This document shows positions 37,980-52,398 of a DNA stretch of 64,000 nt, piece by piece. The translations under genes were made by a program, and so were the position numbers. The notes under the pieces are model-generated. The model was not told the origin of the DNA and ran no database searches. It saw only the letters and a program-made list of their open reading frames with translations. Source of the DNA: Pristionchus mayeri (taxonomy: Eukaryota; Nematoda; Chromadorea; Rhabditida; Neodiplogasteridae). Position 1 is the first letter of the stretch; each line of letters starts with the position of its first letter. The stretch is taken from contig BTRK01000005.1 in assembly GCA_036245805.1 (NCBI GenBank), forward strand, positions 9,734,001 through 9,798,000, given 5' to 3'.

Positions 37980-40900
37980 TCGAACGGATTTCCGTCGAAC
38001 GGATTTCCGTCGAACGGATTTCCGTCGAGCGGATTCCCGTCGAACGGATTTCCATCGAACGGATTTCCGTCGAACGGATTTCCGTCGAACGGATTTCCGT
38101 CGAACGGATTTCCGTCGAACGAATTTCCGTCGAACGGATTTCCGTCACTGGGATCCCAGCTCTTCGCATTGGTTCCTACTTCACTGCCCACTGGGAGAAA
38201 CATCAATGGTGCGGATCTCCGTCGAACGGATTTCCGTCGAACGGATTTCCGTCACTGGGATCCCAGCTCTTCGCATTGGTTCCTACTTCACTGCCCACCG
38301 GGAGAAACATCAATGGTGCGGATTTCCGTCGAACGGATTTCCGTCGAACGGATTTCCGTCGAACGGATTTCCGTCGAACGGATTTCCGTCGAACGGATTT
38401 CCGTCGAACGGATTTCCGTCGAGCGGATTCCCGTCGAACGGATTTCCATCGAACGGATTTCCGTCGAACGGATTTCCGTCGAGCGGATTTCCATCGAACG
38501 GATTTCCGTCGAACGGATTTCCGTCACTGGGATCCCAGCTCTTCGCATTGGTTCCTACTTCACTGTCCACTGGGAGAAACATCAAGGGTGCGGATAGCAA
38601 AATGATTTCCGTCGAACGGATTTCCGTCGAACGGGTTTCCGTCCAACGTATTTCCGTCACTGGGATCCCAGCTCTTCGCATTGGTTCCTACTTCACTGCC
38701 CACTGGGAGAAACATCAATGGTGCGGATTTCCGTCGAACGGATTTCCGTCGAACGGATTTCCGTCGAACGGATTTCCGTCGAACGGATTTCCGTCGAACG
38801 GATTTCCATCGAACGGATTTCCGTCGAACGGATTTCCGTCGAACGGATTTCCGTCACTGGGATCCCAGCTCTTCGTATTGGTTCCTACTTAGTGCCCACT
38901 GGGAGAAACATCAATGGTGCGGATTTCCGTCGAACGGATTTCCATCGAACGGATTTCCGTCGAACGGATTTCCGTCGAACGGATTTCCGTCGAACGGATT
39001 TCCGTCGAACGGATTTCCGTCACTGGGATCCCAGCTCTTCGCATTGGTTCCTACTTCACTGTCCACTGGGAGAAACATCAAGGGTGCGGATAGCAAAATG
39101 ATTTCCGTCGAACGGATTTCCGTCACTGGGATCCCAGCTCTTCGCATTGGTTCCTACTTCACTGCCCACTGGGAGAAACATCAATGGTGCGGATTTCCGT
39201 CGAACGGATTTCTGTCGAGCGGATTTCCATCGAACGGATTTCCGTCGAACGGATTTCCGTCGAACGGATTTCCGTCGAACGGATTTCTGTCGAGCGGATT
39301 TCCATCGAACGGATTTCCATCGAACGGATTTCCGTCGAACGGATTTCCGTCGAACGGATTTCCGTCGAGCGGATTTCCGTCGAACGGATTTCCGTCGAGC
39401 GGATTTCCGTCGAACGGATTTCCGTCGAACGGATTTCCGTCGAACGGATTTCCGTCGAACGGATTTCCGTCGAACGGATTTCCGTCGAACGGATTTCCGT
39501 CGAACGGATTTCCGTCGAACGGATTTCCGTCGAGCGGATTCCCGTCGAACGGATTTCCATCGAACGGATTTCCGTCGAACGGATTTCCGTCGAACGGATT
39601 TCCGTCGAACGGATTTCCGTCGAACGAATTTCCGTCGAACGGATTTCCGTCACTGGGATCCCAGCTCTTCGCATTGGTTCCTACTTCACTGCCCACTGGG
39701 AGAAACATCAATGGTGCGGATCTCCGTCGAACGGATTTCCGTCAAACGGATTTCCGTCGAACGGATTTCCGTCACTGGGATCCCAGCTCATCGCATTGGT
39801 TCCTACTTCACTGCCACCGGGAGAAACATCAAGGGTGCGGATAGCAAAATTATTTCCGTCGAACGGATTTCCGTCGAACGGATTTCCGTCGAACGGATTT
39901 CCGTCGAACGGATTTCCGTCGAGCGGATTTCCATCGAACGGATTTCCGTCACTGGGATCCCAGCTCATCGCATTGGTTCCTACTTCACTGCCACCGGGAG
40001 AAACATCAAGGGTGCGGATAGCAAAATTATTTCCGTCGAACGGATTTCCGTCGAACGGATTTCCGTCGAACGGATTTCCATCGAACGGATTTCCGTCGAA
40101 CGGATTTCCGTCACTGGGATCCCAGCTCTTCGCATTGGTTCCTACTTCACTGCCCACTGGGAGAAACATCAAGGGTGCGGATAGCAAAATGATTTCCGTC
40201 GAACGGATTTCCGTCACTGGGATCCCAGCTCTTCGCATTGGTTCCTACTTCACTGCCCACTGGGAGAAACATCAATGGTGCGGATTTCCGTCGAACGGAT
40301 TTCCGTCGAACGGATTTCCGTCGAACGGATTTCCATCGAACGGATTTCCGTCGAACGGATTTCCGTCGAACGGATTTCCGTCGAACGGATTTCCGTCGAG
40401 CGGATTTCCATCGAACGGATTTCCGTCGAACGGATTTCCGTCGAACGGATTTCCGTCGAACGGATTTCCGTCGAACGGATTTCCGTCGAACGGATTTCCG
40501 TCACTGGGATCCCAGCTCTTCGCATTGGTTCCTACTTCACTGTCCACTGGGAGAAACATCAAGGGTGCGGATAGCAAAATGATTTCCGTCGAACGGATTT
40601 CCGTCGAACGGATTTCCGTCACTGGGATCCCAGCTCTTCGCATTGGTTCCTACTTCACTGCCCACTGGGAGAAACATCAATGGTGCGGATTTCCGTCGAA
40701 CGGATTTCTGTCGAGCGGATTTCCATCGAACGGATTTCCGTCGAACGGATTTCCGTCGAACGGATTTCCGTCGAACGGATTTCTGTCGAGCGGATTTCCA
40801 TCGAACGGATTTCCATCGAACGGATTTCCGTCGAACGGATTTCCGTCGAACGGATTTCCGTCGAGCGGATTTCCGTCGAGCGGATTTCCGTCGAACGGAT

Positions 40901-43368
40901 TTCCGTCGAGCGGATTTCCGTCGAACGGATTTCCGTCGAACGGATTTCCGTCGAACGGATTTCCGTCGAACGGATTTCCGTCGAACGGATTTCCGTCGAA
41001 CGGATTTCCGTCGAACGGATTTCCGTCGAGCGGATTCCCGTCGAACGGATTTCCATCGAACGGATTTCCGTCGAACGGATTTCCGTCGAACGGATTTCCG
41101 TCGAACGGATTTCCGTCGAACGAATTTCCGTCGAACGGATTTCCGTCACTGGGATCCCAGCTCTTCGCATTGGTTCCTACTTCACTGCCCACTGGGAGAA
41201 ACATCAATGGTGCGGATCTCCGTCGAACGGATTTCCGTCAAACGGATTTCCGTCGAACGGATTTCCGTCACTGGGATCCCAGCTCTTCGCATTGGTTCCT
41301 ACTTCACTGTCCACTGGGAGAAACATCAAGGGTGCGGATAGCAAAATGATTTCCGTCGAACGGATTTCCGTCGAACGGATTTCCGTCACTGGGATCCCAG
41401 CTCTTCGCATTGGTTCCTACTTCACTGCCCACTGGGAGAAACATCAATGGTGCGGATTTCCGTCGAACGGATTTCTGTCGAGCGGATTTCCATCGAACGG
41501 ATTTCCGTCGAACGGATTTCCGTCGAACGGATTTCCGTCGAACGGATTTCTGTCGAGCGGATTTCCATCGAACGGATTTCCATCGAACGGATTTCCGTCG
41601 AACGGATTTCCGTCGAACGGATTTCCGTCGAGCGGATTTCCGTCGAGCGGATTTCCGTCGAACGGATTTCCGTCGAGCGGATTTCCGTCGAACGGATTTC
41701 CGTCGAACGGATTTCCGTCGAACGGATTTCCGTCGAACGGATTTCCGTCGAACGGATTTCCGTCGAACGGATTTCCGTCGAACGGATTTCTGTCGAGCGG
41801 ATTCCCGTCGAACGGATTTCCATCGAACGGATTTCCGTCGAACGGATTTCCGTCGAACGGATTTCCGTCGAACGGATTTCCGTCGAACGAATTTCCGTCG
41901 AACGGATTTCCGTCACTGGGATCCCAGCTCTTCGCATTGGTTCCTACTTCACTGCCCACTGGGAGAAACATCAATGGTGCGGATCTCCGTCGAACGGATT
42001 TCCGTCAAACGGATTTCCGTCGAACGGATTTCCGTCACTGGGATCCCAGCTCATCGCATTGGTTCCTACTTCACTGCCACCGGGAGAAACATCAAGGGGG
42101 CGGATAGCAAAATTATTTCCGTCGAACGGATTTCCGTCGAACGGATTTCCGTCGAACGGATTTCCGTCGAACGAATTTCCGTCGAACGGATTTCCGTCAC
42201 TGGGATCCCAGCTCTTCGCATTGGTTCCTACTTCACTGCCCACTGGGAGAAACATCAATGGTGCGGATTTCCGTCGAACGGATTTCCGTCGAACGAATTT
42301 CCGTCGAACGGATTTCCGTCACTGGGATCCCAGCTCTTCGCATTGGTTCCTACTTCACTGCCACCGGGAGAAACATCAAGGGTGCGGATAGCAAAATTAT
42401 TTCCGTCGAACGGATTTCCGTCGAACGGATTTCCGTCACTGGGATCCCAGCTCTTCGCATTGGTTCCTACTTCACTGCCCACTGGGAGAAACATCAATGG
42501 TGCGGATTTCCGTCGAACGGATTTCCGTCGAACGGATTTCCGTCGAACGGATTTCCATCGAACGGATTTCCGTCGAACGGATTTCCGTCGAACGGATTTC
42601 CGTCGAACGGATTTCCGTCGAGCGGATTTCCATCGAACGGATTTCCGTCGAACGGATTTCCGTCGAACGGATTTCCGTCGAGCGGATTTCCATCGAACGG
42701 ATTTCCGTCGAACGGATTTCCGTCACTGGGATCCCAGCTCTTCGCATTGGTTCCTACTTCACTGTCCACTGGGAGAAACATCAAGGGTGCGGATAGCAAA
42801 ATGATTTCCGTCGAACGGATTTCCGTCGAACGGGTTTCCGTCCAACGGATTTCCGTCACTGGGATCCCAGCTCTTCGCATTGGTTCCTACTTCACTGCCC
42901 ACTGGGAGAAACATCAATGGTGCGGATTTCCGTCGAACGGATTTCCGTCGAACGGATTTCCGTCGAGCGGATTTCCATCGAACGGATTTCCGTCGAACGG
43001 ATTTCCGTCGAACGGATTTCCGTCACTGGGATCCCAGCTCTTCGCATTGGTTCCTACTTCACTGTCCACTGGGAGAAACATCAAGGGTGCGGATAGCAAA
43101 ATGATTTCCGTCGAACGGATTTCCGTCGAACGGATTTCCGTCACTGGGATCCCAGCTCTTCGCATTGGTTCCTACTTCACTGCCCACTGGGAGAAACATC
43201 AATGGTGCGGATTTCCGTCGAACGGATTTCCGTCTAACGGATTTCCGTCGAGCGGATTCCCGTCGAACGGATTTCCATCGAACGGATTTCCGTCGAACGG
43301 ATTTCCGTCGAACGGATTTCCGTCGAACGGATTTCCGTCGAACGAATTTCCGTCGAACGGATTTCCGT
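37980..43368 (+). repeat. AACGA/GATTCCCG domain with long tracts at 39192, 40688 and 41455
   Basis: From about 38.0 kb two monomer variants become regular: GATTCCCGTCG after a GAGCG unit, and an AACGA unit two monomers before a linker. Three related long tracts have the same variant order at 39159-39674, 40655-41170 and 41422-41937, with offsets of 1,496 and 767 bp. The third has CTGTCGAGCG where the others have CCGTCGAGCG before GATTCCCG. GTCAAACGG units near 39743, 41239 and 42004 are shared by the copies. Type F linkers begin here. Confidence 0.85.
39773..39850 (+). repeat. Linker type F (CTCATCG / CACCGGG / AAAATTATTT), representative copy
   Basis: Three linked changes mark this lineage: CTCTTCG to CTCATCG, GCCCACTGGG to GCCACCGGG (one base lost plus T to C), and a tail joined to TATTTCC rather than GATTTCC. 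The core is 67 bp and the tail is at 39840-39850. The same set, or the CACCGGG and TATTTCC parts alone, recurs at about 39.96, 42.05, 42.36, 43.49, 43.84, 44.43, 44.79, 45.35, 45.66, 54.47, 57.49, 57.81, 59.59 and 59.88 kb. A CCCACCGGG form without the deletion occurs near 61.77 and 63.12 kb. None was found before 39.7 kb. Confidence 0.92.
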
Positions 43369-44313
43369 CACTGGGATCCCAGCTCTTCGCATTGGTTCCT
43401 ACTTCACTGCCCACTGGGAGAAACATCAATGGTGCGGATCTCCGTCGAACGGATTTCCGTCGAACGGATTTCCGTCACTGGGATCCCAGCTCATCGCATT
43501 GGTTCCTACTTCACTGCCACCGGGAGAAACATCAAGGGTGCGGATAGCAAAATTATTTCCGTCGAACGGATTTCCGTCGAACGGATTTCCGTCGAACGGA
43601 TTTCCGTCGAACGGATTTCCGTCGAACGAATTTCCGTCGAACGGATTTCCGTCACTGGGATCCCAGCTCTTCGCATTGGTTCCTACTTCACTGCCCACTG
43701 GGAGAAACATCAATGGTGCGGATTTCCGTCGAACGGATTTCCGTCGAACGAATTTCCGTCGAACGGATTTCCGTCGAACGAATTTCCGTCGAACGGATTT
43801 CCGTCACTGGGATCCCAGCTCTTCGCATTGGTTCCTACTTCACTGCCACCGGGAGAAACATCAAGGGTGCGGATAGCAAAATTATTTCCGTCGAACGGAT
43901 TTCCGTCGAACGGATTTCCGTCGAACGGATTTCCGTCGAACGGATTTCCGTCGAACGGATTTCCGTCGAGCGGATTTCCATCGAACGGATTTCCGTCGAA
44001 CGGATTTCCGTCACTGGGATCCCAGCTCTTCGCATTGGTTCCTACTTCACTGCCCACTGGGAGAAACATCAATGGTGCGGATTTCCGTCGAACGGATTTC
44101 CGTCGAACGGATTTCCGTCGAACGGATTTCCGTCGAACGGATTTCCGTCGAGCGGATTCCCGTCGAACGGATTTCCATCGAACGGATTTCCGTCGAACGG
44201 ATTTCCGTCGAACGGATTTCCGTCGAACGGATTTCCGTCGAACGGATTTCCGTCGAACGGATTTCCGTCGAACGGATTTCCGTCGAACGAATTTCCGTCG
44301 AACGGATTTCCGT
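43369..44313 (+). repeat. 0.9-kb higher-order repeat, copy 1 (945 bp)
   Basis: This starts at the linker that leads into GATCTCC. The order is GATCTCC tract, type F linker, five monomers ending AACGA, ATGG linker, AACGA pair, F-like linker, tract with GAGCG/CCATCG, ATGG linker, and a long tract with GATTCCCG and terminal AACGA. The next copy starts at 44314. Confidence 0.9.
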
Positions 44314-45835
44314 CACTGGGATCCCAGCTCTTCGCATTGGTTCCTACTTCACTGCCCACTGGGAGAAACATCAATGGTGCGGATCTCCGTCGAACGGATT
44401 TCCGTCGAACGGATTTCCGTCACTGGGATCCCAGCTCATCGCATTGGTTCCTACTTCACTGCCACCGGGAGAAACATCAAGGGTGCGGATAGCAAAATTA
44501 TTTCCGTCGAACGGATTTCCGTCGAACGGATTTCCGTCGAACGGATTTCCGTCGAACGGATTTCCGTCGAACGAATTTCCGTCGAACGGATTTCCGTCAC
44601 TGGGATCCCAGCTCTTCGCATTGGTTCCTACTTCACTGCCCACTGGGAGAAACATCAATGGTGCGGATTTCCGTCGAACGGATTTCCGTCGAACGAATTT
44701 CCGTCGAACGGATTTCCGTCGAACGAATTTCCGTCGAACGGATTTCCGTCACTGGGATCCCAGCTCTTCGCATTGGTTCCTACTTCACTGCCACCGGGAG
44801 AAACATCAAGGGTGCGGATAGCAAAATTATTTCCGTCGAACGGATTTCCGTCGAACGGATTTCCGTCGAACGGATTTCCGTCGAACGGATTTCCGTCGAA
44901 CGGATTTCCGTCGAGCGGATTTCCATCGAACGGATTTCCGTCGAACGGATTTCCGTCACTGGGATCCCAGCTCTTCGCATTGGTTCCTACTTCACTGCCC
45001 ACTGGGAGAAACATCAATGGTGCGGATTTCCGTCGAACGGATTTCCGTCGAACGGATTTCCGTCGAACGGATTTCCGTCGAACGGATTTCCGTCGAGCGG
45101 ATTCCCGTCGAACGGATTTCCATCGAACGGATTTCCGTCGAACGGATTTCCGTCGAACGGATTTCCGTCGAACGGATTTCCGTCGAACGAATTTCCGTCG
45201 AACGGATTTCCGTCACTGGGATCCCAGCTCTTCGCATTGGTTCCTACTTCACTGCCCACTGGGAGAAACATCAATGGTGCGGATCTCCGTCGAACGGATT
45301 TCCGTCGAACGGATTTCCGTCGAACGGATTTCCGTCACTGGGATCCCAGCTCATCGCATTGGTTCCTACTTCACTGCCACCGGGAGAAACATCAAGGGTG
45401 CGGATAGCAAAATTATTTCCGTCGAACGGATTTCCGTCGAACGGATTTCCGTCGAACGGATTTCCGTCGAACGAATTTCCGTCGAACGGATTTCCGTCAC
45501 TGGGATCCCAGCTCTTCGCATTGGTTCCTACTTCACTGCCCACTGGGAGAAACATCAATGGTGCGGATTTCCGTCGAACGGATTTCCGTCGAACGAATTT
45601 CCGTCGAACGGATTTCCGTCACTGGGATCCCAGCTCTTCGCATTGGTTCCTACTTCACTGCCACCGGGAGAAACATCAAGGGTGCGGATAGCAAAATTAT
45701 TTCCGTCGAACGGATTTCCGTCGAACGGATTTCCGTCGAACGGATTTCCGTCGAACGGATTTCCGTCGAGCGGATTTCCATCGAACGGATTTCCGTCGAA
45801 CGGATTTCCGTCGAACGGATTTCCGTCACTGGGAT
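44314..45835 (+). repeat. 0.9-kb higher-order repeat, copy 2 (900 bp) and partial copy 3
   Basis: Copy 2 is 44314-45213, three monomers shorter in total than copy 1. Copy 3 starts at 45214 and follows the same order until about 45835, where a linker with CCACAGGGAG (near 45873) leads into a new long tract. The third copy has one AACGA monomer before the F-like linker where copies 1 and 2 have two. Confidence 0.88.
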
Positions 45836-46844
45836 CCCAGCTCTTCGCATTGGTTCCTACTTCACTGTCCACAGGGAGAAACATCAAGGGTGCGGATAGC
45901 AAAATGATTTCCGTCGAACGGATTTCCGTCGAACGGGTTTCCGTCCAACGGATTTCCGTCGAACGGATTTCCGTCGAGCGGATTTCCATCGAACGGATTT
46001 CCGTCGAACGGATTTCCGTCGAACGGATTTCCGTCGAACGGATTTCCGTCGAACGGATTTCCGTCGAACGGATTTCCGTCGAACGGATTTCCATCGAACG
46101 GATTTCCGTCGAACGGATTTCCGTCGAACGGATTTCCATCGAACGGATTTCCGTCGAACGGATTTCCCTCGAACGGATTTCCGTCACTGGGATCCCAGCT
46201 CTTCGCATTGGTTCCTACTTCACTGTCCACTGGGAGAAACATCAAGGGTGCGGATAGCAAAATGATTTCCGTCGAACGGATTTCCGTCGAACGGATTTCC
46301 GTCGAACGGATTTCCGTCGAGCGGATTCCCGTCGAACGGATTTCCATCGAACGGATTTCCGTCGAACGGATTTCCGTCGAACGGATTTCCGTCGAACGGA
46401 TTTCCGTCGAACGAATTTCCGTCGAACGGATTTCCGTCACTGGGATCCCAGCTCTTCGCATTGGTTCCTACTTCACTGCCCACTGGGAGAAACATCAATG
46501 GTGCGGATCTCCGTCGAACGGATTTCCGTCGAACGGATTTCCGTCACTGGGATCCCAGCTCTTCGCATTGGTTCCTACTTCACTGCCCACCGGGAGAAAC
46601 ATCAATGGTGCGGATTTCCGTCGAACGGATTTCTGTCGAGCGGATTTCCATCGAACGGATTTCCGTCGAACGGATTTCCGTCGAACGGATTTCCGTCGAA
46701 CGGATTTCCGTCACTGGGATCCCAGCTCTTCGCATTGGTTCCTACTTCACTGTCCACTGGGAGAAACATCAAGGGTGCGGATAGCAAAATGATTTCCGTC
46801 GAACGGATTTCCGTCGAACGGGTTTCCGTCCAACGTATTTCCGT

Positions 46845-48530
46845 CACTGGGATCCCAGCTCTTCGCATTGGTTCCTACTTCACTGCCCACTGGGAGAAAC
46901 ATCAATGGTGCGGATTTCCGTCGAACGGATTTCCGTCGAACGGATTTCCGTCGAACGGATTTCCGTCGAACGGATTTCCATCGAACGGATTTCCGTCGAA
47001 CGGATTTCCGTCGAACGGATTTCCGTCACTGGGATCCCAGCTCTTCGCATTGGTTCCTACTTCACTGCCCACTGGGAGAAACATCAAGGGTGCGGATAGC
47101 AAAATGATTTCCGTCGAACGGATTTCCGTCACTGGGATCCCAGCTCTTCGCATTGGTTCCTACTTCACTGCCCACTGGGAGAAACATCAATGGTGCGGAT
47201 TTCCGTCGAACGGATTTCCGTCGAACGGATTTCCGTCGAACGGATTTCCATCGAACGGATTTCCGTCGAACGGATTTCCGTCGAACGGATTTCCGTCGAA
47301 CGGATTTCCGTCGAGCGGATTTCCATCGAACGGATTTCCGTCGAACGGATTTCCGTCGAACGGATTTCCGTCACTGGGATCCCAGCTCTTCGCATTGGTT
47401 CCTACTTCACTGTCCACTGGGAGAAACATCAAGGGTGCGGATAGCAAAATGATTTCCGTCGAACGGATTTCCGTCGAACGGATTTCCGTCGAACGGATTT
47501 CCGTCACTGGGATCCCAGCTCTTCGCATTGGTTCCTACTTCACTGTCCACTGGGAGAAACATCAAGGGTGCGGATAGCAAAATGATTTCCGTCGAACGGA
47601 TTTCCGTCGAACGGGTTTCCGTCCAACGTATTTCCGTCACTGGGATCCCAGCTCTTCGCATTGGTTCCTACTTCACTGCCCACTGGGAGAAACATCAATG
47701 GTGCGGATTTCCGTCGAACGGATTTCCGTCGAACGGATTTCCGTCGAACGGATTTCCGTCGAACGGATTTCCATCGAACGGATTTCCGTCGAACGGATTT
47801 CCGTCGAACGGATTTCCGTCACTGGGATCCCAGCTCTTCGCATTGGTTCCTACTTCACTGCCCACTGGGAGAAACATCAAGGGTGCGGATAGCAAAATGA
47901 TTTCCGTCGAACGGATTTCCGTCACTGGGATCCCAGCTCTTCGCATTGGTTCCTACTTCACTGCCCACTGGGAGAAACATCAATGGTGCGGATTTCCGTC
48001 GAACGGATTTCCGTCGAACGGATTTCCGTCGAACGGATTTCCATCGAACGGATTTCCGTCGAACGGATTTCCGTCGAACGGATTTCCGTCGAACGGATTT
48101 CCGTCGAGCGGATTTCCATCGAACGGATTTCCGTCGAACGGATTTCCGTCGAACGGATTTCCGTCGAACGGATTTCCGTCGAGCGGATTTCCATCGAACG
48201 GATTTCCGTCGAACGGATTTCCGTCGAACGGATTTCCGTCACTGGGATCCCAGCTCTTCGCATTGGTTCCTACTTCACTGTCCACTGGGAGAAACATCAA
48301 GGGTGCGGATAGCAAAATGATTTCCGTCGAACGGATTTCCGTCGAACGGATTTCCGTCGAACGGATTTCCGTCGAACGGATTTCCGTCGAACGGATTTCC
48401 GTCGAACGGATTTCCATCGAACGGATTTCCGTCGAACGGATTTCCGTCGAACGGATTTCCATCGAACGGATTTCCGTCGAACGGATTTCCCTCGAACGGA
48501 TTTCCGTCACTGGGATCCCAGCTCTTCGCA
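46845..48530 (+). repeat. 793-bp tandem duplication
   Basis: Linkers at 46845 and 47638 start copies in which landmarks 46868, 46905 and 47153 recur 793 bp later. The second copy's GAGCG/CCATCG tract is extended by a five-monomer repeat of that doublet and runs on to a tract ending in CCCTCGAACG near 48490. The CCCTCG monomer (G8 to C) first appears near 46170 and was found only in this last domain. Confidence 0.83.
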
Positions 48531-49603
48531 TTGGTTCCTACTTCACTGTCCACTGGGAGAAACATCAAGGGTGCGGATAGCAAAATGATTTCCGTCGAAC
48601 GGATTTCCGTCGAACGGATTTCCGTCGAACGGATTTCCGTCGAGCGGATTCCCGTCGAACGGATTTCCATCGAACGGATTTCCGTCGAACGGATTTCCGT
48701 CGAACGGATTTCCGTCGAACGGATTTCCGTCGAACGAATTTCCGTCGAACGGATTTCCGTCACTGGGATCCCAGCTCTTCGCATTGGTTCCTACTTCACT
48801 GCCCACTGGGAGAAACATCAATGGTGCGGATCTCCGTCGAACGGATTTCCGTCACTGGGATCCCAGCTCTTCGCATTGGTTCCTACTTCACTGCCCACCG
48901 GGAGAAACATCAATGGTGCGGATTTCCGTCGAACGGATTTCTGTCGAGCGGATTTCCATCGAACGGATTTCCGTCGAACGGATTTCCGTCGAACGGATTT
49001 CCGTCACTGGGATCCCAGCTCTTCGCATTGGTTCCTACTTCACTGTCCACTGGGAGAAACATCAAGGGTGCGGATAGCAAAATGATTTCCGTCGAACGGA
49101 TTTCCGTCGAACGGGTTTCCGTCCAACGTATTTCCGTCACTGGGATCCCAGCTCTTCGCATTGGTTCCTACTTCACTGCCCACTGGGAGAAACATCAATG
49201 GTGCGGATTTCCGTCGAACGGATTTCCGTCGAACGGATTTCCGTCGAACGGATTTCCGTCGAACGGATTTCCGTCGAACGGATTTCCATCGAACGGATTT
49301 CCGTCGAACGGATTTCCGTCGAACGGATTTCCGTCACTGGGATCCCAGCTCTTCGTATTGGTTCCTACTTAGTGCCCACTGGGAGAAACATCAATGGTGC
49401 GGATTTCCGTCGAACGGATTTCCGTCGAACGGATTTCCGTCGAACGGATTTCCGTCGAACGGATTTCCATCGAACGGATTTCCGTCGAACGGATTTCCGT
49501 CACTGGGATCCCAGCTCTTCGCATTGGTTCCTACTTCACTGCCCACTGGGAGAAACATCAAGGGTGCGGATAGCAAAATGATTTCCGTCGAACGGATTTC
49601 CGT

Positions 49604-51130
49604 CACTGGGATCCCAGCTCTTCGCATTGGTTCCTACTTCACTGCCCACTGGGAGAAACATCAATGGTGCGGATTTCCGTCGAACGGATTTCCGTCGAAC
49701 GGATTTCCGTCGAACGGATTTCCATCGAACGGATTTCCGTCGAACGGATTTCCGTCGAACGGATTTCCGTCGAACGGATTTCCGTCGAGCGGATTTCCAT
49801 CGAACGGATTTCCGTCGAACGGATTTCCGTCGAACGGACTTCCGTCGAACGGATTTCCGTCGAACGGATTTCCGTCGAACGGATTTCCGTCACTGGGATC
49901 CCAGCTCTTCGCATTGGTTCCTACTTCACTGTCCACTGGGAGAAACATCAAGGGTGCGGATAGCAAAATGATTTCCGTCGAACGGATTTCCGTCGAACGG
50001 GTTTCCGTCCAACGGATTTCCGTCGAACGGATTTCCGTCGAACGGATTTCCATCGAACGGATTTCCGTCGAACGGATTTCCGTCACTGGGATCCCAGCTC
50101 TTCGCATTGGTTCCTACTTCACTGCCCACTGGGAGAAACATCAAGGGTGCGGATAGCAAAATGATTTCCGTCGAACGGATTTCCGTCACTGGGATCCCAG
50201 CTCTTCGCATTGGTTCCTACTTCACTGCCCACTGGGAGAAACATCAATGGTGCGGATTTCCGTCGAACGGATTTCCGTCGAACGGATTTCCGTCGAACGG
50301 ATTTCCATCGAACGGATTTCCGTCGAACGGATTTCCGTCGAACGGATTTCCGTCGAACGGATTTCCGTCGAGCGGATTTCCATCGAACGGATTTCCGTCG
50401 AACGGATTTCCGTCGAACGGATTTCCGTCGAACGGATTTCCGTCGAGCGGATTTCCATCGAACGGATTTCCGTCACTGGGATCCCAGCTCTTCGCATTGG
50501 TTCCTACTTCACTGTCCACTGGGAGAAACATCAAGGGTGCGGATAGCAAAATGATTTCCGTCGAACGGATTTCCGTCGAACGGGTTTCCGTCCAACGGAT
50601 TTCCGTCGAACGGATTTCCGTCGAACGGATTTCCATCGAACGGATTTCCGTCGAACGGATTTCCGTCACTGGGATCCCAGCTCTTCGCATTGGTTCCTAC
50701 TTCACTGCCCACTGGGAGAAACATCAAGGGTGCGGATAGCAAAATGATTTCCGTCGAACGGATTTCCGTCACTGGGATCCCAGCTCTTCGCATTGGTTCC
50801 TACTTCACTGCCCACTGGGAGAAACATCAATGGTGCGGATTTCCGTCGAACGGATTTCCGTCGAACGGATTTCCGTCGAACGGATTTCCATCGAACGGAT
50901 TTCCGTCGAACGGATTTCCGTCGAACGGATTTCCGTCGAACGGATTTCCGTCGAGCGGATTTCCATCGAACGGATTTCCGTCGAACGGATTTCCGTCGAA
51001 CGGATTTCCGTCGAACGGATTTCCGTCGAGCGGATTTCCATCGAACGGATTTCCGTCGAACGGATTTCCGTCGAACGGATTTCCGTCACTGGGATCCCAG
51101 CTCTTCGCATTGGTTCCTACTTCACTGTCC
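49604..51130 (+). repeat. 583-bp higher-order repeat, three copies
   Basis: Copies start at 49604, 50187 and 50770, each an ATGG linker leading into a tract with CCATCG and GAGCG/CCATCG units, a GTCCAC type B linker, and a short tract. Between the first and second copies, GAGCG/CCATCG replaces part of the consensus run while the total length stays 583 bp. The first copy has a private CGGACTTCCG near 49838. Confidence 0.86.
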
Positions 51131-52398
51131 ACTGGGAGAAACATCAAGGGTGCGGATAGCAAAATGATTTCCGTCGAACGGATTTCCGTCGAACGGATTT
51201 CCGTCGAACGGATTTCCGTCGAGCGGATTTCCATCGAACGGATTTCCGTCGAACGGATTTCCGTCGAACGGATTTCCGTCGAACGGATTTCCGTCGAACG
51301 GATTTCCGTCGAACGGATTTCCGTCGAACGGATTTCCGTCGAACGGATTTCCATCGAACGGATTTCCGTCGAACGGATTTCCGTCGAACGGATTTCCATC
51401 GAACGGATTTCCGTCGAACGGATTTCCCTCGAACGGATTTCCGTCACTGGGATCCCAGCTCTTCGCATTGGTTCCTACTTCACTGTCCACTGGGAGAAAC
51501 ATCAAGGGTGCGGATAGCAAAATGATTTCCGTCGAACGGATTTCCGTCGAACGGATTTCCGTCGAACGGATTTCCGTCGAGCGGATTCCCGTCGAACGGA
51601 TTTCCATCGAACGGATTTCCGTCGAACGGATTTCCGTCGAACGGATTTCCGTCGAACGGATTTCCGTCGAACGAATTTCCGTCGAACGGATTTCCGTCAC
51701 TGGGATCCCAGCTCTTCGCATTGGTTCCTACTTCACTGCCCACTGGGAGAAACATCAAGGGTGCGGATAGCAAAATGATTTCCGTCGAACGGATTTCCGT
51801 CGAACGGATTTCCGTCGAACGGATTTCCGTCGAACGGATTTCCGTCGAACGGATTTCCATCGAACGGATTTCCGTCGAACGGATTTCCGTCGAACGGATT
51901 TCCGTCGAACGGATTTCCGTCGAGCGGATTTCCATCGAACGGATTTCCGTCGAACGGATTTCCGTCGAACGGATTTCCGTCGAACGGATTTCCGTCGAGC
52001 GGATTTCCATCGAACGGATTTCCGTCGAACGGATTTCCGTCGAACGGATTTCCGTCACTGGGATCCCAGCTCTTCGCATTGGTTCCTACTTCACTGTCCA
52101 CTGGGAGAAACATCAAGGGTGCGGATAGCAAAATGATTTCCGTCGAACGGATTTCCGTCGAACGGATTTCCGTCGAACGGATTTCCGTCGAGCGGATTTC
52201 CATCGAACGGATTTCCGTCGAACGGATTTCCGTCGAACGGATTTCCGTCGAACGGATTTCCGTCGAACGGATTTCCGTCGAACGGATTTCCGTCGAACGG
52301 ATTTCCATCGAACGGATTTCCGTCGAACGGATTTCCGTCGAACGGATTTCCATCGAACGGATTTCCGTCGAACGGATTTCCCTCGAACGGATTTCCGT

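Noticed and set aside
43165..46257. 1,030-codon open frame as a repeat surface protein
   Set aside because: It uses all three pentapeptide strings in turn and depends on which linkers happen to lack the type B tail in that frame. It has no signal peptide or unique domain.
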